From Oscillospiraceae bacterium (GTDB lineage: Bacteria > Bacillota > Clostridia > Oscillospirales > CAG-272): a stretch of 12,650 bases of DNA. Numbering within the stretch: the first letter of the stretch is position 1; each line of letters begins with the position of its first letter. The position numbers and the translations under genes were made by a program. Below the pieces are notes generated by a model, which worked only from the letters and a program-made list of their open reading frames with translations, was not told where the DNA came from and ran no database searches. Positions 1 to 7,087 of the stretch are shown here, piece by piece. The stretch is from positions 1 to 12,650 of the forward strand of contig SVQS01000041.1 of assembly GCA_015065205.1 (NCBI GenBank). The letters run 5' to 3'.

Positions 1-761
1 TCGGCAAAGCGAATACCTTCGGAGACCGCAACCACCACGTTGGGGTGCTTTGCAAGCGCCGCGCGAACATCCGAGAAGAATGCTTGCATATCAAAAGCAC
101 GCTCAGGAAGATAAACAAGGTCGGGTTCAATACCATTGACAACACGTCCAATGGCCGAGGAAGCCGTCAACCACCCTGCATCACGTCCCATAATTTCAAT
201 GATTGTAACGGCGGGTACTTGATATACGGCACAGTCACGAATAATCTCTTGCGTTGTGACAGCGATATACTTTGCGGCAGAACCAAAGCCGGGGGTGTGA
301 TCAGTACCAACAAGGTCATTGTCTATGGTTTTGGGAACGCCAAGAATCACCATTTCATAGTCATGGGCTTTGGTGTATTCCGAAAGTTTTGCAACGGTAT
401 CCATTGAGTCGTTTCCACCTATATAAAAGAAATAGCGGATATCGTATTTTTGGAAAATCGACATCAAATTCTCATAAAACGCATCGTTTTCGCCCATTTT
501 TGGAAGCTTTTTGCGACAAGAACCGAGCGCGGCAGCAGGAGTATGCTCCAAGAGCGAAAGTTTTTCCTCGCTATCGAAGTATGCACTAAGGTCAATCAGC
601 TGTTCCTTGAGGAGTCCTTCAACACCGTTCCGCATACCGTAAAGCGTTTGGATGCACGGACTCTTCTTTGCGCCGCGAATAATACCCGAAAGTGTTGCGT
701 TGATCGCTGCGGTGGGTCCTCCGCTTTGTCCTACTACTGCATTGCCAAAAAGTTGTTTCAT
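1..761 (-). CDS. pfp: 6-phosphofructokinase, PPi-type active site (N-terminal part, runs off left edge)
   Basis: This gene encodes a glycolytic phosphofructokinase that phosphorylates fructose 6-phosphate to the 1,6-bisphosphate in the cytoplasm. The visible 253 residues begin MKQLFGNAVVGQSGGPTAAI, the family's phosphate-binding N-terminus. The donor loop reads GGNDSMDT (about residues 115-122), where ATP enzymes have GGDGS. The catalytic loop reads PKTIDNDL, where ATP enzymes have PGTIDND. In this family an Asp in the first loop and a Lys in the second are the hallmarks of pyrophosphate-dependent enzymes, because the Asp blocks the ATP alpha-phosphate. The fructose 6-phosphate motif IMGRDAGWLTA is also present. 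The start is the ATG at 761, preceded by GGAG about 10 bases upstream. The C-terminus lies outside the window. The gene is divergent from sigK and has its own consensus promoter. The family is certain; PPi as donor is inferred from the two residues. Confidence 0.93.
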   Translation of the reverse strand, partial: MKQLFGNAVVGQSGGPTAAINATLSGIIRGAKKSPCIQTLYGMRNGVEGLLKEQLIDLSAYFDSEEKLSLLEHTPAAALGSCRKKLPKMGENDAFYENLMSIFQKYDIRYFFYIGGNDSMDTVAKLSEYTKAHDYEMVILGVPKTIDNDLVGTDHTPGFGSAAKYIAVTTQEIIRDCAVYQVPAVTIIEIMGRDAGWLTASSAIGRVVNGIEPDLVYLPERAFDMQAFFSDVRAALAKHPNVVVAVSEGIRFA

Positions 762-794
762 AGTCACAGGTCTCCGTTTCTGATTTCTGCATTC

Positions 795-823
795 AGTATA
801 CCACACAAGCACGCTTGTGTCAA
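795..823 (-). promoter_or_regulatory. SigA-type promoter of the phosphofructokinase gene, with a spacer dyad
   Basis: On the minus strand, TTGACA (818-823) is followed by a 17-base spacer and TATACT (795-800). This lies about 35 bases upstream of the start codon. The spacer and the end of the -35 box hold an inverted repeat, ACACAAGC-gt-GCTTGTGT (803-820), with eight perfect base pairs. Its position would let a bound protein block RNA polymerase. No regulator can be named from the sequence. Confidence 0.8.
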
Positions 824-862
824 CAAGAAAAGCGGCGTACAAGCAAAAAAATTCGAGCAGTG

Positions 863-871
863 CATATATTA
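863..871 (+). promoter_or_regulatory. possible mother-cell sigma (SigK/SigE-like) -10 element for sigK
   Basis: CATATATTA fits the SigK -10 pattern CATANNNTA and is close to the very similar SigE -10. It lies about 27 bases before the sigK start codon. No good -35 element (AC or GNATA) is found at the usual distance upstream, and no SigA-type promoter is evident in the gap either. The call rests on one nine-base match and is tentative. Confidence 0.3.
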
Positions 872-898
872 GTGTGACTACAAAATGGAGGTGAGTCT

Positions 899-1579
899 AT
901 GTTCACAACACTTTTTTCTTGCATTACGCGCATTTTGCACCTCGTCCTCGGCATTAACACTCCTCAAGCCTTTCCGCCCACGCTCTCCGACGAGGAAGAA
1001 CGCACTTGCTTTCTTGCGGCGGAGTCAGGCGATGAGGATGCACGACAAAAGCTGATCTTGCACAATTTGCGTCTTGTCTCACACATCGTTCGAAAATATT
1101 ATTCGGGAGCAAAATCGCAAGAGGATCTCGTTTCTATTGGTACAATTGGACTCATAAAAGCAGTTGACTCATTTAATATACATCTCGGTGCGAAATTTGC
1201 AACTTATGCCGCAAAATGCATTCAAAACGAAATTTTGATGTATTTCCGTTCGCAAAAGAAGCTCGCTTCGGAGATTTCTATCAATGAAACGATTGACGTT
1301 GACCGCGATGGAAATCCCTTAACTTACATCGACGTAGTATGCTGTGATGAAGATATTGCCGAAGAGATCGACCGTAAGATTACCACCGAAAAAATGCTTG
1401 TTTACGTCGAAAAGCTCCTCTCGCCTCGCGAGAGACAAATCATTATGATGCGCTATGGACTTGGCGGCATAAAGGCACAAACGCAACGGGAAATTGCACA
1501 GTCTCTGGGGATTTCACGCTCTTATGTCTCGCGCATCGAAAAGGCCGCACTTGCTACCCTGCGTGATGCTTTAAAATAA
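899..1579 (+). CDS. sigK: RNA polymerase sporulation sigma factor, SigK type
   Basis: This is a sigma-70 family factor of 226 residues. In Bacillota, SigK directs late mother-cell transcription for spore coat and cortex. Region 2 is about residues 50-120 (NLRLVSHIVRKYY, EDLVSIGTIGLIKAVDSF, then FATYAAKCIQNEILMYFR). Region 4 is about 165-225 (LSPRERQIIMMRYGLGG and a helix-turn-helix, TQREIAQSLGISRSYVSRIE). The TQREIA..LGISRSYVSRIEK stretch and the N-terminal AFPPTLSDEEE match SigK better than SigE. The first 20 or so residues are hydrophobic, as in the cleavable pro-sequence of B. subtilis pro-SigK, so membrane tethering and processing are plausible. The start is the ATG at 899, 5 bases after a strong GGAGGTG (887-893). 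The reading frame is continuous, with no skin-type insertion. SigE remains a minor alternative. Confidence 0.9.
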   Translation: MFTTLFSCITRILHLVLGINTPQAFPPTLSDEEERTCFLAAESGDEDARQKLILHNLRLVSHIVRKYYSGAKSQEDLVSIGTIGLIKAVDSFNIHLGAKFATYAAKCIQNEILMYFRSQKKLASEISINETIDVDRDGNPLTYIDVVCCDEDIAEEIDRKITTEKMLVYVEKLLSPRERQIIMMRYGLGGIKAQTQREIAQSLGISRSYVSRIEKAALATLRDALK

Positions 1580-1582
1580 ACT

Positions 1583-1611
1583 AATCCCCACAGTGTTTTA
1601 CTGTGGGGATT
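1583..1611. terminator. bidirectional hairpin terminator between sigK and the lipoprotein gene
   Basis: AATCCCCACAGT and ACTGTGGGGATT form a perfect 12-base-pair stem with a five-base loop. It lies 4 bases after the sigK stop and 7 bases before the stop of the convergent gene. The minus-strand side is followed by a T-rich AGTTTATTTT and the plus-strand side by a weaker TTACAATTTA, so it probably serves both transcripts. Confidence 0.85.
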
Positions 1612-1617
1612 TACAAT

Positions 1618-2604
1618 TTAATCAAACTTTTCTTCGTAGTAGAGGTATGTAGGCAAATAAGAGATATCGTTTTGTACCGCTGTAGGATTGGTGTTGACAT
1701 CGGGATTCATCTGCGTGGTAAATGTCAATGTTTTTCCTTCCTCGCTTCTGCAAACAATGTGTCCTTGCATATCGTTTCGATAGAGTTGAACTTCAGCATC
1801 GCGGAAACGCGAAAGCGGAGCACTGTGCGGATGTCCGTATTCATTATCCCTACCGCATTGGATAACACCATATTTGGGTGCTACCTCACGCAAAAAACGA
1901 TAAGAACTTGAAGAATAGCTGCCGTGATGGCCTACCTTGAGTACATCGGCTTTGAGGTTAACCCCCGACTCCAACAGATCATGCTCGGCTAAGCTTTCCA
2001 TATCTCCCGTAAAGAGGAAGGATACCTCACCGTAATCGACACGAAAAACAAGAGACGCATTGTTGAGATCCTCATAATCTGTATGAACAGGACCCAAGAA
2101 TGTAATTTTGGCAGAGCCAAGATAAAAATGATCTCCCTGCTTTGGAACGTTAATTTCTCTTTCCAACGTGTAATATACGTAGTTTGTGACAGAATTAAAG
2201 CTACCGCTTGGATGGGTTTTAAAAGGAGAATAGAAAGCGTCAAGTTCTATGTTTTTTAGAACATTTCTCATACCACCATAATGGTCTGCGTGCGGATGAG
2301 TCACTACAACAGCATTCAAAAATTCGACGCCTTCTTCCATAAGGTAAGGTAAAATAATACTATGAGCGCCAAAATTTCCTGCATCGATCAACATTGCCTG
2401 ACCATCGCAAATAATAAGAGAACAATCAGCTTGTCCAACATCAATATAATGGACCTCAAGATATGAGCCTTCTTGTATCTGCGGTATGTCCTCTTCTTTT
2501 TCGGCTTCCCACGGCCAAGTGTATTCATCGAAATTTTCGCAGGATGAGAAAGAAAAGAGCAAAAGTATGACGGCAAAAAGAGCCGCTAAAATACGCTTAT
2601 TCAT
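1618..2604 (-). CDS. secreted metallo-beta-lactamase-fold hydrolase (ComEC/Rec2 C-terminal-like), probable lipoprotein
   Basis: This 328-residue protein opens with a basic, strongly hydrophobic signal (residues 1-21) ending in FSSC at Cys22. That is a lipobox-like site, although Phe at -3 is unusual, so an extracellular lipid-anchored enzyme is likely. The rest is a metallo-beta-lactamase domain resembling the detached C-terminal domain of ComEC. It has IDVGQADCSLI (54-64), the dinuclear metal motif THPHADH (102-108), a GD at the end of a strand (FLFTGDME), VGHHGSYSSSS, and a late GHPHSAPL. In ComEC this domain is proposed to act as a nuclease on incoming DNA; here the substrate is unknown. 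The start is the ATG at 2604, with AAAGGG 9 bases upstream; an in-frame TTG at 2622 is less likely. It follows prfC by 24 bases, so the two are probably cotranscribed. Confidence 0.85.
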   Translation of the reverse strand: MNKRILAALFAVILLLFSFSSCENFDEYTWPWEAEKEEDIPQIQEGSYLEVHYIDVGQADCSLIICDGQAMLIDAGNFGAHSIILPYLMEEGVEFLNAVVVTHPHADHYGGMRNVLKNIELDAFYSPFKTHPSGSFNSVTNYVYYTLEREINVPKQGDHFYLGSAKITFLGPVHTDYEDLNNASLVFRVDYGEVSFLFTGDMESLAEHDLLESGVNLKADVLKVGHHGSYSSSSYRFLREVAPKYGVIQCGRDNEYGHPHSAPLSRFRDAEVQLYRNDMQGHIVCRSEEGKTLTFTTQMNPDVNTNPTAVQNDISYLPTYLYYEEKFD

Positions 2605-2628
2605 AGTTTTCATCCCTTTCAAATTTAT

Positions 2629-4212
2629 TTATGAACCGAACTCAACGAGTTCAAGTCCCTCGTTATTATCCAGTGTGTGACCAATATGCCACTCGCTGTT
2701 AAAGAGCAAGAAGTCATTACCGCGGAAGTCTTGTACCCATTTTACATCAAAAAGACGCAACTTTTTGGGGTCGACGCCGTTTGCGATGCGGCGGATATAC
2801 TGATAGGATTGCGGATATTGACGGTAAGTTACACCATATTCCGCTTTCATGCGCGATTCAAGTACATCGTATTGAAGCATGCCAACAACGCCGACGTATA
2901 CGCGCTCCAAGCCTCCCCCCGGCTCAATAAAGATCTGAATAGCACCTTCTTGCGCAATCTGATTCATTCCCTTTGCAAATTGCTTACGCTTCATGCTGTC
3001 GATCTGCTCGACCATTGCAAAGCACTCGGGAGCGAAGGTGGGGATTCCCTCAAACTGCACCTTTTGTCCTTTTTCGCAAACTGTATCACCAATGCTGAAA
3101 ATGCCTGGGTCAAACACACCAATGATGTCGCCGGCATAAGCTTCCTCAATGATAGAACGCTCCTGTGCCATCATTTGTTGCGGTTGTGAGAGGCGAAGCT
3201 CTTTGCCGCCTTGCACGTGGAAATATTCCTTTTCGGATTCAAATTTGCCCGAAACAATGCGCATAAAAGCAATACGGTCGCGGTGAGCTTTATTCATATT
3301 GGCTTGAATCTTGAAAACGAATGCTGAGAAGCCCTCATCAAAGGGTTGAACCTCGCTCTCCCCTGCCTTGCGAGCAAGAGGTGCAGTGGTCATTTTGAGG
3401 AAGTGCTCAAGGAAGAACTCAACGCCGAAGTTGTTGAGTGCAGAGCCAAAGAATACCGGACTGAGCTTGCCGCAACGAACAGCATCAATATCGAAATCGA
3501 AGCACGCGCCGTCAAGAAGTTCCACCTGTTCAACGAGTTCTTCGCGCGCATAAGAGCCGATCAGCTCGTCCATACGAGCAGTATCGGTGATGTCACAAGG
3601 AATGGATGCAAGTCTGTCGCGTCCGCGGTGAGAGTCACCAAAGGCGAGAATCCTGCGACCGTCGCGGTCGTAAACGCCCTTAAAGCCAACACCGCAACCA
3701 ATGGGCCAGTTCATAGGATAGGTACCAATGCCGAATTCCTTTTCGAGCTCATCAATGAGATCAAACGGGTCGCGTGCCTCGTGGTCGAGCTTGTTGATAA
3801 AAGTAAAGATCGGAATGTGTCGCATTGCACAGACCTTAAACAACTTGCGCGTTTGAGGCTCAATACCCTTTGCGGCATCAATGACCATAACAGCACTGTC
3901 GGCAGCCATCAAGGTTCGGTAGGTGTCCTCGGAGAAGTCTTGGTGACCGGGGGTATCAAGGATATTGATGCAGTAGCCATCGTATTCAAATTGCATAACC
4001 GACGAAGTGATGGAAATACCTCTTTTCTTCTCCATTTCCATCCAGTCGGAAACGGCGTGACGGTCGGATGCCTTGCCCTTGACCGAGCCCGCGGTTTGAA
4101 TGGCACCGCCGTAAAGCAAGAACTTTTCGGTTAGCGTTGTTTTACCGGCGTCGGGGTGAGAAATGATGGCAAACGTGCGTCGGCGGTTGATTTCTTGTTG
4201 CAACTTACTCAT
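2629..4212 (-). CDS. prfC: peptide chain release factor 3 (RF3)
   Basis: RF3 is a translational GTPase that recycles RF1 and RF2 from the ribosome after termination. The 527-residue length is normal for the family. Near the N-terminus are the G1 loop SHPDAGKTT (18-26), the EKKRGISITSS switch region (61-71), G3 DTPGHQDFSEDTYR (86-99) and G4 NKLD (140-143). FSEDTYRTL rather than the EF-G equivalent identifies RF3. The C-terminal end carries the typical YPQSYQYIRR and WVQDFRGNDFLLF segments. The start is the ATG at 4212, with AAAGAGG about 11 bases upstream. The gene has its own promoter (4256-4284) and is separated from the operon upstream by a terminator, so it heads a two-gene unit with the lipoprotein hydrolase. 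Confidence 0.97.
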   Translation of the reverse strand: MSKLQQEINRRRTFAIISHPDAGKTTLTEKFLLYGGAIQTAGSVKGKASDRHAVSDWMEMEKKRGISITSSVMQFEYDGYCINILDTPGHQDFSEDTYRTLMAADSAVMVIDAAKGIEPQTRKLFKVCAMRHIPIFTFINKLDHEARDPFDLIDELEKEFGIGTYPMNWPIGCGVGFKGVYDRDGRRILAFGDSHRGRDRLASIPCDITDTARMDELIGSYAREELVEQVELLDGACFDFDIDAVRCGKLSPVFFGSALNNFGVEFFLEHFLKMTTAPLARKAGESEVQPFDEGFSAFVFKIQANMNKAHRDRIAFMRIVSGKFESEKEYFHVQGGKELRLSQPQQMMAQERSIIEEAYAGDIIGVFDPGIFSIGDTVCEKGQKVQFEGIPTFAPECFAMVEQIDSMKRKQFAKGMNQIAQEGAIQIFIEPGGGLERVYVGVVGMLQYDVLESRMKAEYGVTYRQYPQSYQYIRRIANGVDPKKLRLFDVKWVQDFRGNDFLLFNSEWHIGHTLDNNEGLELVEFGS

Positions 4213-4255
4213 ACTTTTGTAGAACCTCTTTGCAAAAACTCATTTTAACTATATT

Positions 4256-4284
4256 ATTATAGCATAAGAGGTAGAAAATTACAA
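4256..4284 (-). promoter_or_regulatory. prfC: SigA-type promoter of prfC
   Basis: On the minus strand, TTGTAA (4279-4284) and a perfect TATAAT (4256-4261) are separated by 17 bases. The promoter lies about 45 bases upstream of the prfC start and just downstream of the previous operon's terminator. The spacer holds no dyad. Confidence 0.8.
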
Positions 4285-4304
4285 GTGCTTTTTTCAACTC
4301 TTAC

Positions 4305-4337
4305 AAAAAACTTAAGGCGGCAGAAATCTGCCGCCTT
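4305..4337 (-). terminator. intrinsic terminator of the MutS-like operon
   Basis: Read on the minus strand, AAGGCGGCAG and CTGCCGCCTT form a perfect, GC-rich 10-base-pair stem with a four-base loop. It is followed by TTAAG and a run of six T (4305-4310 as A on the plus strand). It starts 15 bases after the stop of the zinc-ribbon gene. Confidence 0.93.
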
Positions 4338-4351
4338 CGGGTTGTTGTTTG

Positions 4352-4936
4352 TTAGTCCATATTTTTTATGAGCGAATGTCCACAGCTCTCGCACACATTC
4401 TCGTTCTTATCGTTTTTTATTCCGCAAACGGAACATTGGACAAATTCATCCGATGCCCTTGGTAGAACAATGGTTTGCATCGAGCCGTACAAGTGGAAAA
4501 CGCTGTCACCAACCTTGTAAGCATCTAAATTTTGCGGCAATTTGGCATTTCTTTCGTACGCCTTTTTGCGTATCACAACACCATTTTCTTGCACCACGTG
4601 CAGGAAAACAGTATTTTTCGGGTATAAATTCTCTCTTGTAGGTTGACCGTGATAAGCATTGTCGGCGGTGGTCGTAATCTCTACTTTTTGGACCGTGCCG
4701 CTATATGTTTTGTCAATTAACTTGAACGGCACACCCGTCAAGGCAAACGGAACAAGCATAACCATTGTGTAAACAATCACCTTAACAACATCTTTATCGA
4801 TGGGGAGAATCACATCACCCCAAAAAATCAGTACAACAGCGAAGCCGATAAATAATAAGGCACAAGGAATGATGCGCTTGAGCGCGGTTTTGATGGCGAA
4901 TGCTCTGAGGTCTTTTGGAATTTGTAAGGCGTTCAT
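4352..4936 (-). CDS. membrane protein with C-terminal zinc ribbon, unknown function
   Basis: I do not recognise this 194-residue protein as a named family. Residues 22-44 (PCALLFIGFAVVLIFW and on) and 50-72 (VVKVIVYTMVMLVPFAL) are two predicted membrane helices. A soluble beta-rich region follows (about 75-165). The last 30 residues carry C168-x2-C171 and C182-x2-C185, a classic zinc ribbon (CSVCGIKN and CESCGHSL). The ribbon and the middle domain are probably cytoplasmic. The start is the ATG at 4936, preceded by AAAGGAG 7 bases upstream, and this Shine-Dalgarno overlaps the stop codon of the MutS-like gene. It is the last gene of that operon. Zinc ribbons on small membrane proteins often mediate protein contacts, but no partner can be shown here. 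Confidence 0.82.
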   Translation of the reverse strand: MNALQIPKDLRAFAIKTALKRIIPCALLFIGFAVVLIFWGDVILPIDKDVVKVIVYTMVMLVPFALTGVPFKLIDKTYSGTVQKVEITTTADNAYHGQPTRENLYPKNTVFLHVVQENGVVIRKKAYERNAKLPQNLDAYKVGDSVFHLYGSMQTIVLPRASDEFVQCSVCGIKNDKNENVCESCGHSLIKNMD

Positions 4937-4948
4937 TGTATATCTCCT

Positions 4949-6538
4949 TTATAACAAACCGTATCTTTTGGCGATGTCTTGGGCATAGCTATTGGCTTCT
5001 GCCTTGCCCTTTTGAATAATATAGCAGCGTTTTTCGCCGTTGATGGCAGCGTGGAGATAGTCAACGCGACTTCCGCACGCGGCAATCTTGGGATCGGTTT
5101 CGCAAAGCTGATGGTAGTGCGTAACAAAGATACATTTTGCGCCAATCTTGCAAAGCTCAGCAATAAAGTTGGCGGCAATCGGTACAGCCGCAGAAGATGA
5201 GGTTGAAGTAAATGCCTCATCAATAAGCACCAAACTATCCTTTGTGGCTTTTTTCAAAATTTCAGAGAGTGTGATGCACTCTTGCTCGAAACGTCCTGCC
5301 GAGTTGGAAGCCTTTTGCTTTTCTACCGATACCTTGTAAATAGCATCGCAAATGGGCATTGTTGCCGACCTTGCGGGAATGGGCATACCAAGTTGGAAAT
5401 AATACTGTGCCGCACCGACAGAATTGAGAAATACCGTTTTACCGCCGCTGTTAGGTCCTGCCACGATGTAGGAACAAACATCGCTATCAAGCGTTACAGT
5501 GTTGGGGATGACCTCATTTTTCTCTTTTACACGCGAAAGATTGTCATCATAGAGAGAGATGAAATCAAAGGCGCGATCGGGAGTGATTTTGGGGAAACAG
5601 AGCGGAATTTTCTTTTGTTGAAAAATTTTGATACGCGAGATGGCACTCGCCACAAATGCAAGCGAGGCTTGCATTTTTATATACACCAAGAGCTTTTTCT
5701 GTGCATAATTGAGCAAGCGGTTGCTACAATGGTTGAGTCCGCTATCCAGCGCATGCCCCATTGCTTTGAGAATGGCATAGTTGATTTGTTGGTTTTCTTG
5801 AAAAGTGAGCTTTCTATCAAAGTTTGTCAAGGGCGCAAGGGTATGAAAACCGCGAAAAGCGAGTTGTTCCTCCTCCCAATTTTTTTGAAGCGGACTCTTC
5901 TCTTCCGGTATCGTCAAAGGCGCGATACAACGGTAGTCATCCTTTGCGAAATCCAAACGTAGGATGCGGTCAAGAAGATCGCCTGATTTGAACTCCTCGG
6001 CATTAAACGAGAGAACCCCTGCCTCTTTTGGGGCATACATTGCGTTGAGATTGACACCAATGGTAACACTTTGAATGGAGTTCAATTTGCCGGTGTTTTT
6101 CTCGTAATACTTTTTGATACGCTGGTATTCTTTTGACTCGATGTCTTCTTTTGCGAGCGCATAAAGATGCTTGACAGACTCCGATGTTACAGATTGCATC
6201 ATAGGAGAGAGCGTGGTATGGATAAAGCTCACAAGATCAATATAAATCCTTGGGAACAGGATATTGCGCACACGCTCTTCCCGATTGGCGGCTTTGAGGT
6301 GATAGGTGATAAAGGGCTCGTACTCGGTCAGTTTTTCAGAAAGCGCGCACAAAAAGTCAGAAAGTCCGTTGATTTTGAGAATATCAGCAAACAACGCTTG
6401 GCGATGCAAGAGAGTTTCTTCATCAGCACAAATATAGCGTTGTGCGTTATCAAAAAAGCGATCTTTTGCGATGATCTCGGATCTAGCGTCAAAATCCAAC
6501 AAAACCTGATCGTTCTTGTTTAAAAACATAAAGTCCAT
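4949..6538 (-). CDS. MutS-like ATPase without mismatch-recognition or Smr domains
   Basis: This 529-residue protein has a MutS-family core. The N-terminal part (about 1-330) is helical, like the lever and clamp domains. The C-terminal ATPase has Walker A GPNSGGKT (361-368), a conserved-serine region SAGRFEQE (413-420), Walker B LVLIDEAF (436-443) and the FVTHYHQL switch histidine (471-478). GGKTV resembles MutS2 rather than MutS. The usual DE.G.GT is replaced by DEAFTST. The MutS domain I Phe-x-Glu motif and the MutS2 C-terminal KOW and Smr domains are absent, so it is neither standard mismatch repair nor canonical MutS2. The ATG at 6538 follows GGAGG by only 4 bases; the ATG at 6529 (Met4) is 13 bases away, so either could serve. 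An in-frame extension to 6757 lies inside the preceding gene and is not native. The start overlaps the upstream gene by 19 bases, which suggests coupled translation. Its role is unknown. Confidence 0.88.
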   Translation of the reverse strand: MDFMFLNKNDQVLLDFDARSEIIAKDRFFDNAQRYICADEETLLHRQALFADILKINGLSDFLCALSEKLTEYEPFITYHLKAANREERVRNILFPRIYIDLVSFIHTTLSPMMQSVTSESVKHLYALAKEDIESKEYQRIKKYYEKNTGKLNSIQSVTIGVNLNAMYAPKEAGVLSFNAEEFKSGDLLDRILRLDFAKDDYRCIAPLTIPEEKSPLQKNWEEEQLAFRGFHTLAPLTNFDRKLTFQENQQINYAILKAMGHALDSGLNHCSNRLLNYAQKKLLVYIKMQASLAFVASAISRIKIFQQKKIPLCFPKITPDRAFDFISLYDDNLSRVKEKNEVIPNTVTLDSDVCSYIVAGPNSGGKTVFLNSVGAAQYYFQLGMPIPARSATMPICDAIYKVSVEKQKASNSAGRFEQECITLSEILKKATKDSLVLIDEAFTSTSSSAAVPIAANFIAELCKIGAKCIFVTHYHQLCETDPKIAACGSRVDYLHAAINGEKRCYIIQKGKAEANSYAQDIAKRYGLL

Positions 6539-6876
6539 AATGCCTCCACTAAATAACCAAACGGAATTGCCAAAAGCTTTAGTATAATAAGAAAAGAAAC
6601 GTGAAAAACGATGTATGCCTTTGGGGAAATATTGCACATCTTCCAAACAGGATAAACCATATAAGCAAACAAACCGTAAACAAAAAGCCCGGGGAGCGTG
6701 ACGATATAGAAAAAGAACTTGTTGCGCACCGCAAACCAGACGTACATAACGATCCACAACGGCAACATAATGCGAAAGAGATAGCGCTTTGAGATCGTGA
6801 TGCTATACTTTTCGCCTGAAAGCAAGAACTCTGCATACTTGATGTGTTCTGACTTTGAGGGTGATAAGTTTGCCAT
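6520..6876 (-). CDS. small multi-pass membrane protein, unknown function
   Basis: I do not recognise a family for this 118-residue protein. About 28 soluble, charged N-terminal residues are followed by roughly three to four hydrophobic segments: about 31-48, 54-77, and 86-115, the last possibly two helices. The start is the ATG at 6876, preceded by AAAGGAG 10 bases upstream. An ATG at 6884 in another frame gives no convincing protein. The 3' end overlaps the MutS-like gene by 19 bases, so translation is probably coupled. It is the first gene of the operon, downstream of two candidate promoters. The pairing of a membrane protein with a DNA-repair-like ATPase is the only functional hint. Confidence 0.8.
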   Translation of the reverse strand: MANLSPSKSEHIKYAEFLLSGEKYSITISKRYLFRIMLPLWIVMYVWFAVRNKFFFYIVTLPGLFVYGLFAYMVYPVWKMCNISPKAYIVFHVSFLIILKLLAIPFGYLVEALWTLCF

Positions 6877-6971
6877 AATAACATCGCTCCTTTCTATTTA
6901 GTGTCATATTATATAGAGTCAAAAAAGCCATAAAAGGTTGGTTTTTTTCTGTGTTTTTGAAGCACAATTTC

Positions 6972-7002
6972 ATTATAACATTACAGTCAACTGTAAAGTC
7001 AA
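6972..7002 (-). promoter_or_regulatory. proximal candidate promoter of the MutS-like operon
   Basis: On the minus strand, TTGACT (6997-7002) and a perfect TATAAT (6972-6977) are separated by 19 bases, which is longer than ideal. A second TTGACT (6985-6990) lies too close to serve with this -10. The element is about 95 bases upstream of the first start codon. The long spacer is filled by a dyad, described separately. Confidence 0.55.
6981..6996. promoter_or_regulatory. operator-like dyad in the promoter spacer
   Basis: TTACAGT-ca-ACTGTAA is a 16-base inverted repeat with seven perfect pairs and a two-base centre. It sits exactly between the -35 and -10 boxes of the proximal promoter. It resembles repressor sites in general, but the half-site spacing does not fit BlaI/CopY (TACA-n2-TGTA), and I cannot assign a regulator. 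Confidence 0.5.
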
Positions 7003-7087
7003 TACCTTTTTGCAAAAAAAGCACTATATTTCAGTATATTTTCGCTCTCTTTTGTACGTATGCGATTTCCTTTGGTCGTTCAATATT

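Noticed and set aside
45..872. Three overlapping plus-strand frames at the left edge.
   Set aside because: They are antisense to the phosphofructokinase gene, whose motifs are unambiguous.
2605..2622. A TTG start for the lipoprotein hydrolase, giving six extra residues.
   Set aside because: The AAAGGG ribosome site lies inside this extension and is well spaced for the ATG at 2604, which also gives a normal signal peptide.
3346..4134. A long plus-strand open frame opposite prfC, and similar long frames opposite the acyl-CoA synthetase and the LeuA-like gene.
   Set aside because: Each lies antisense to a clearly recognisable protein, has no family motif or ribosome site, and arises from codon bias of the real gene.
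6539..6757. An in-frame N-terminal extension of the MutS-like protein back to 6757.
   Set aside because: It lies wholly within the upstream membrane protein gene, has no ribosome site, and its sequence looks like an out-of-frame reading. GGAGG before 6538 marks the real start region.
6803..7024. A 73-codon minus-strand frame starting in the MutS-operon leader.
   Set aside because: It has no Shine-Dalgarno, runs across the proximal promoter and dyad, and overlaps the membrane gene out of frame.
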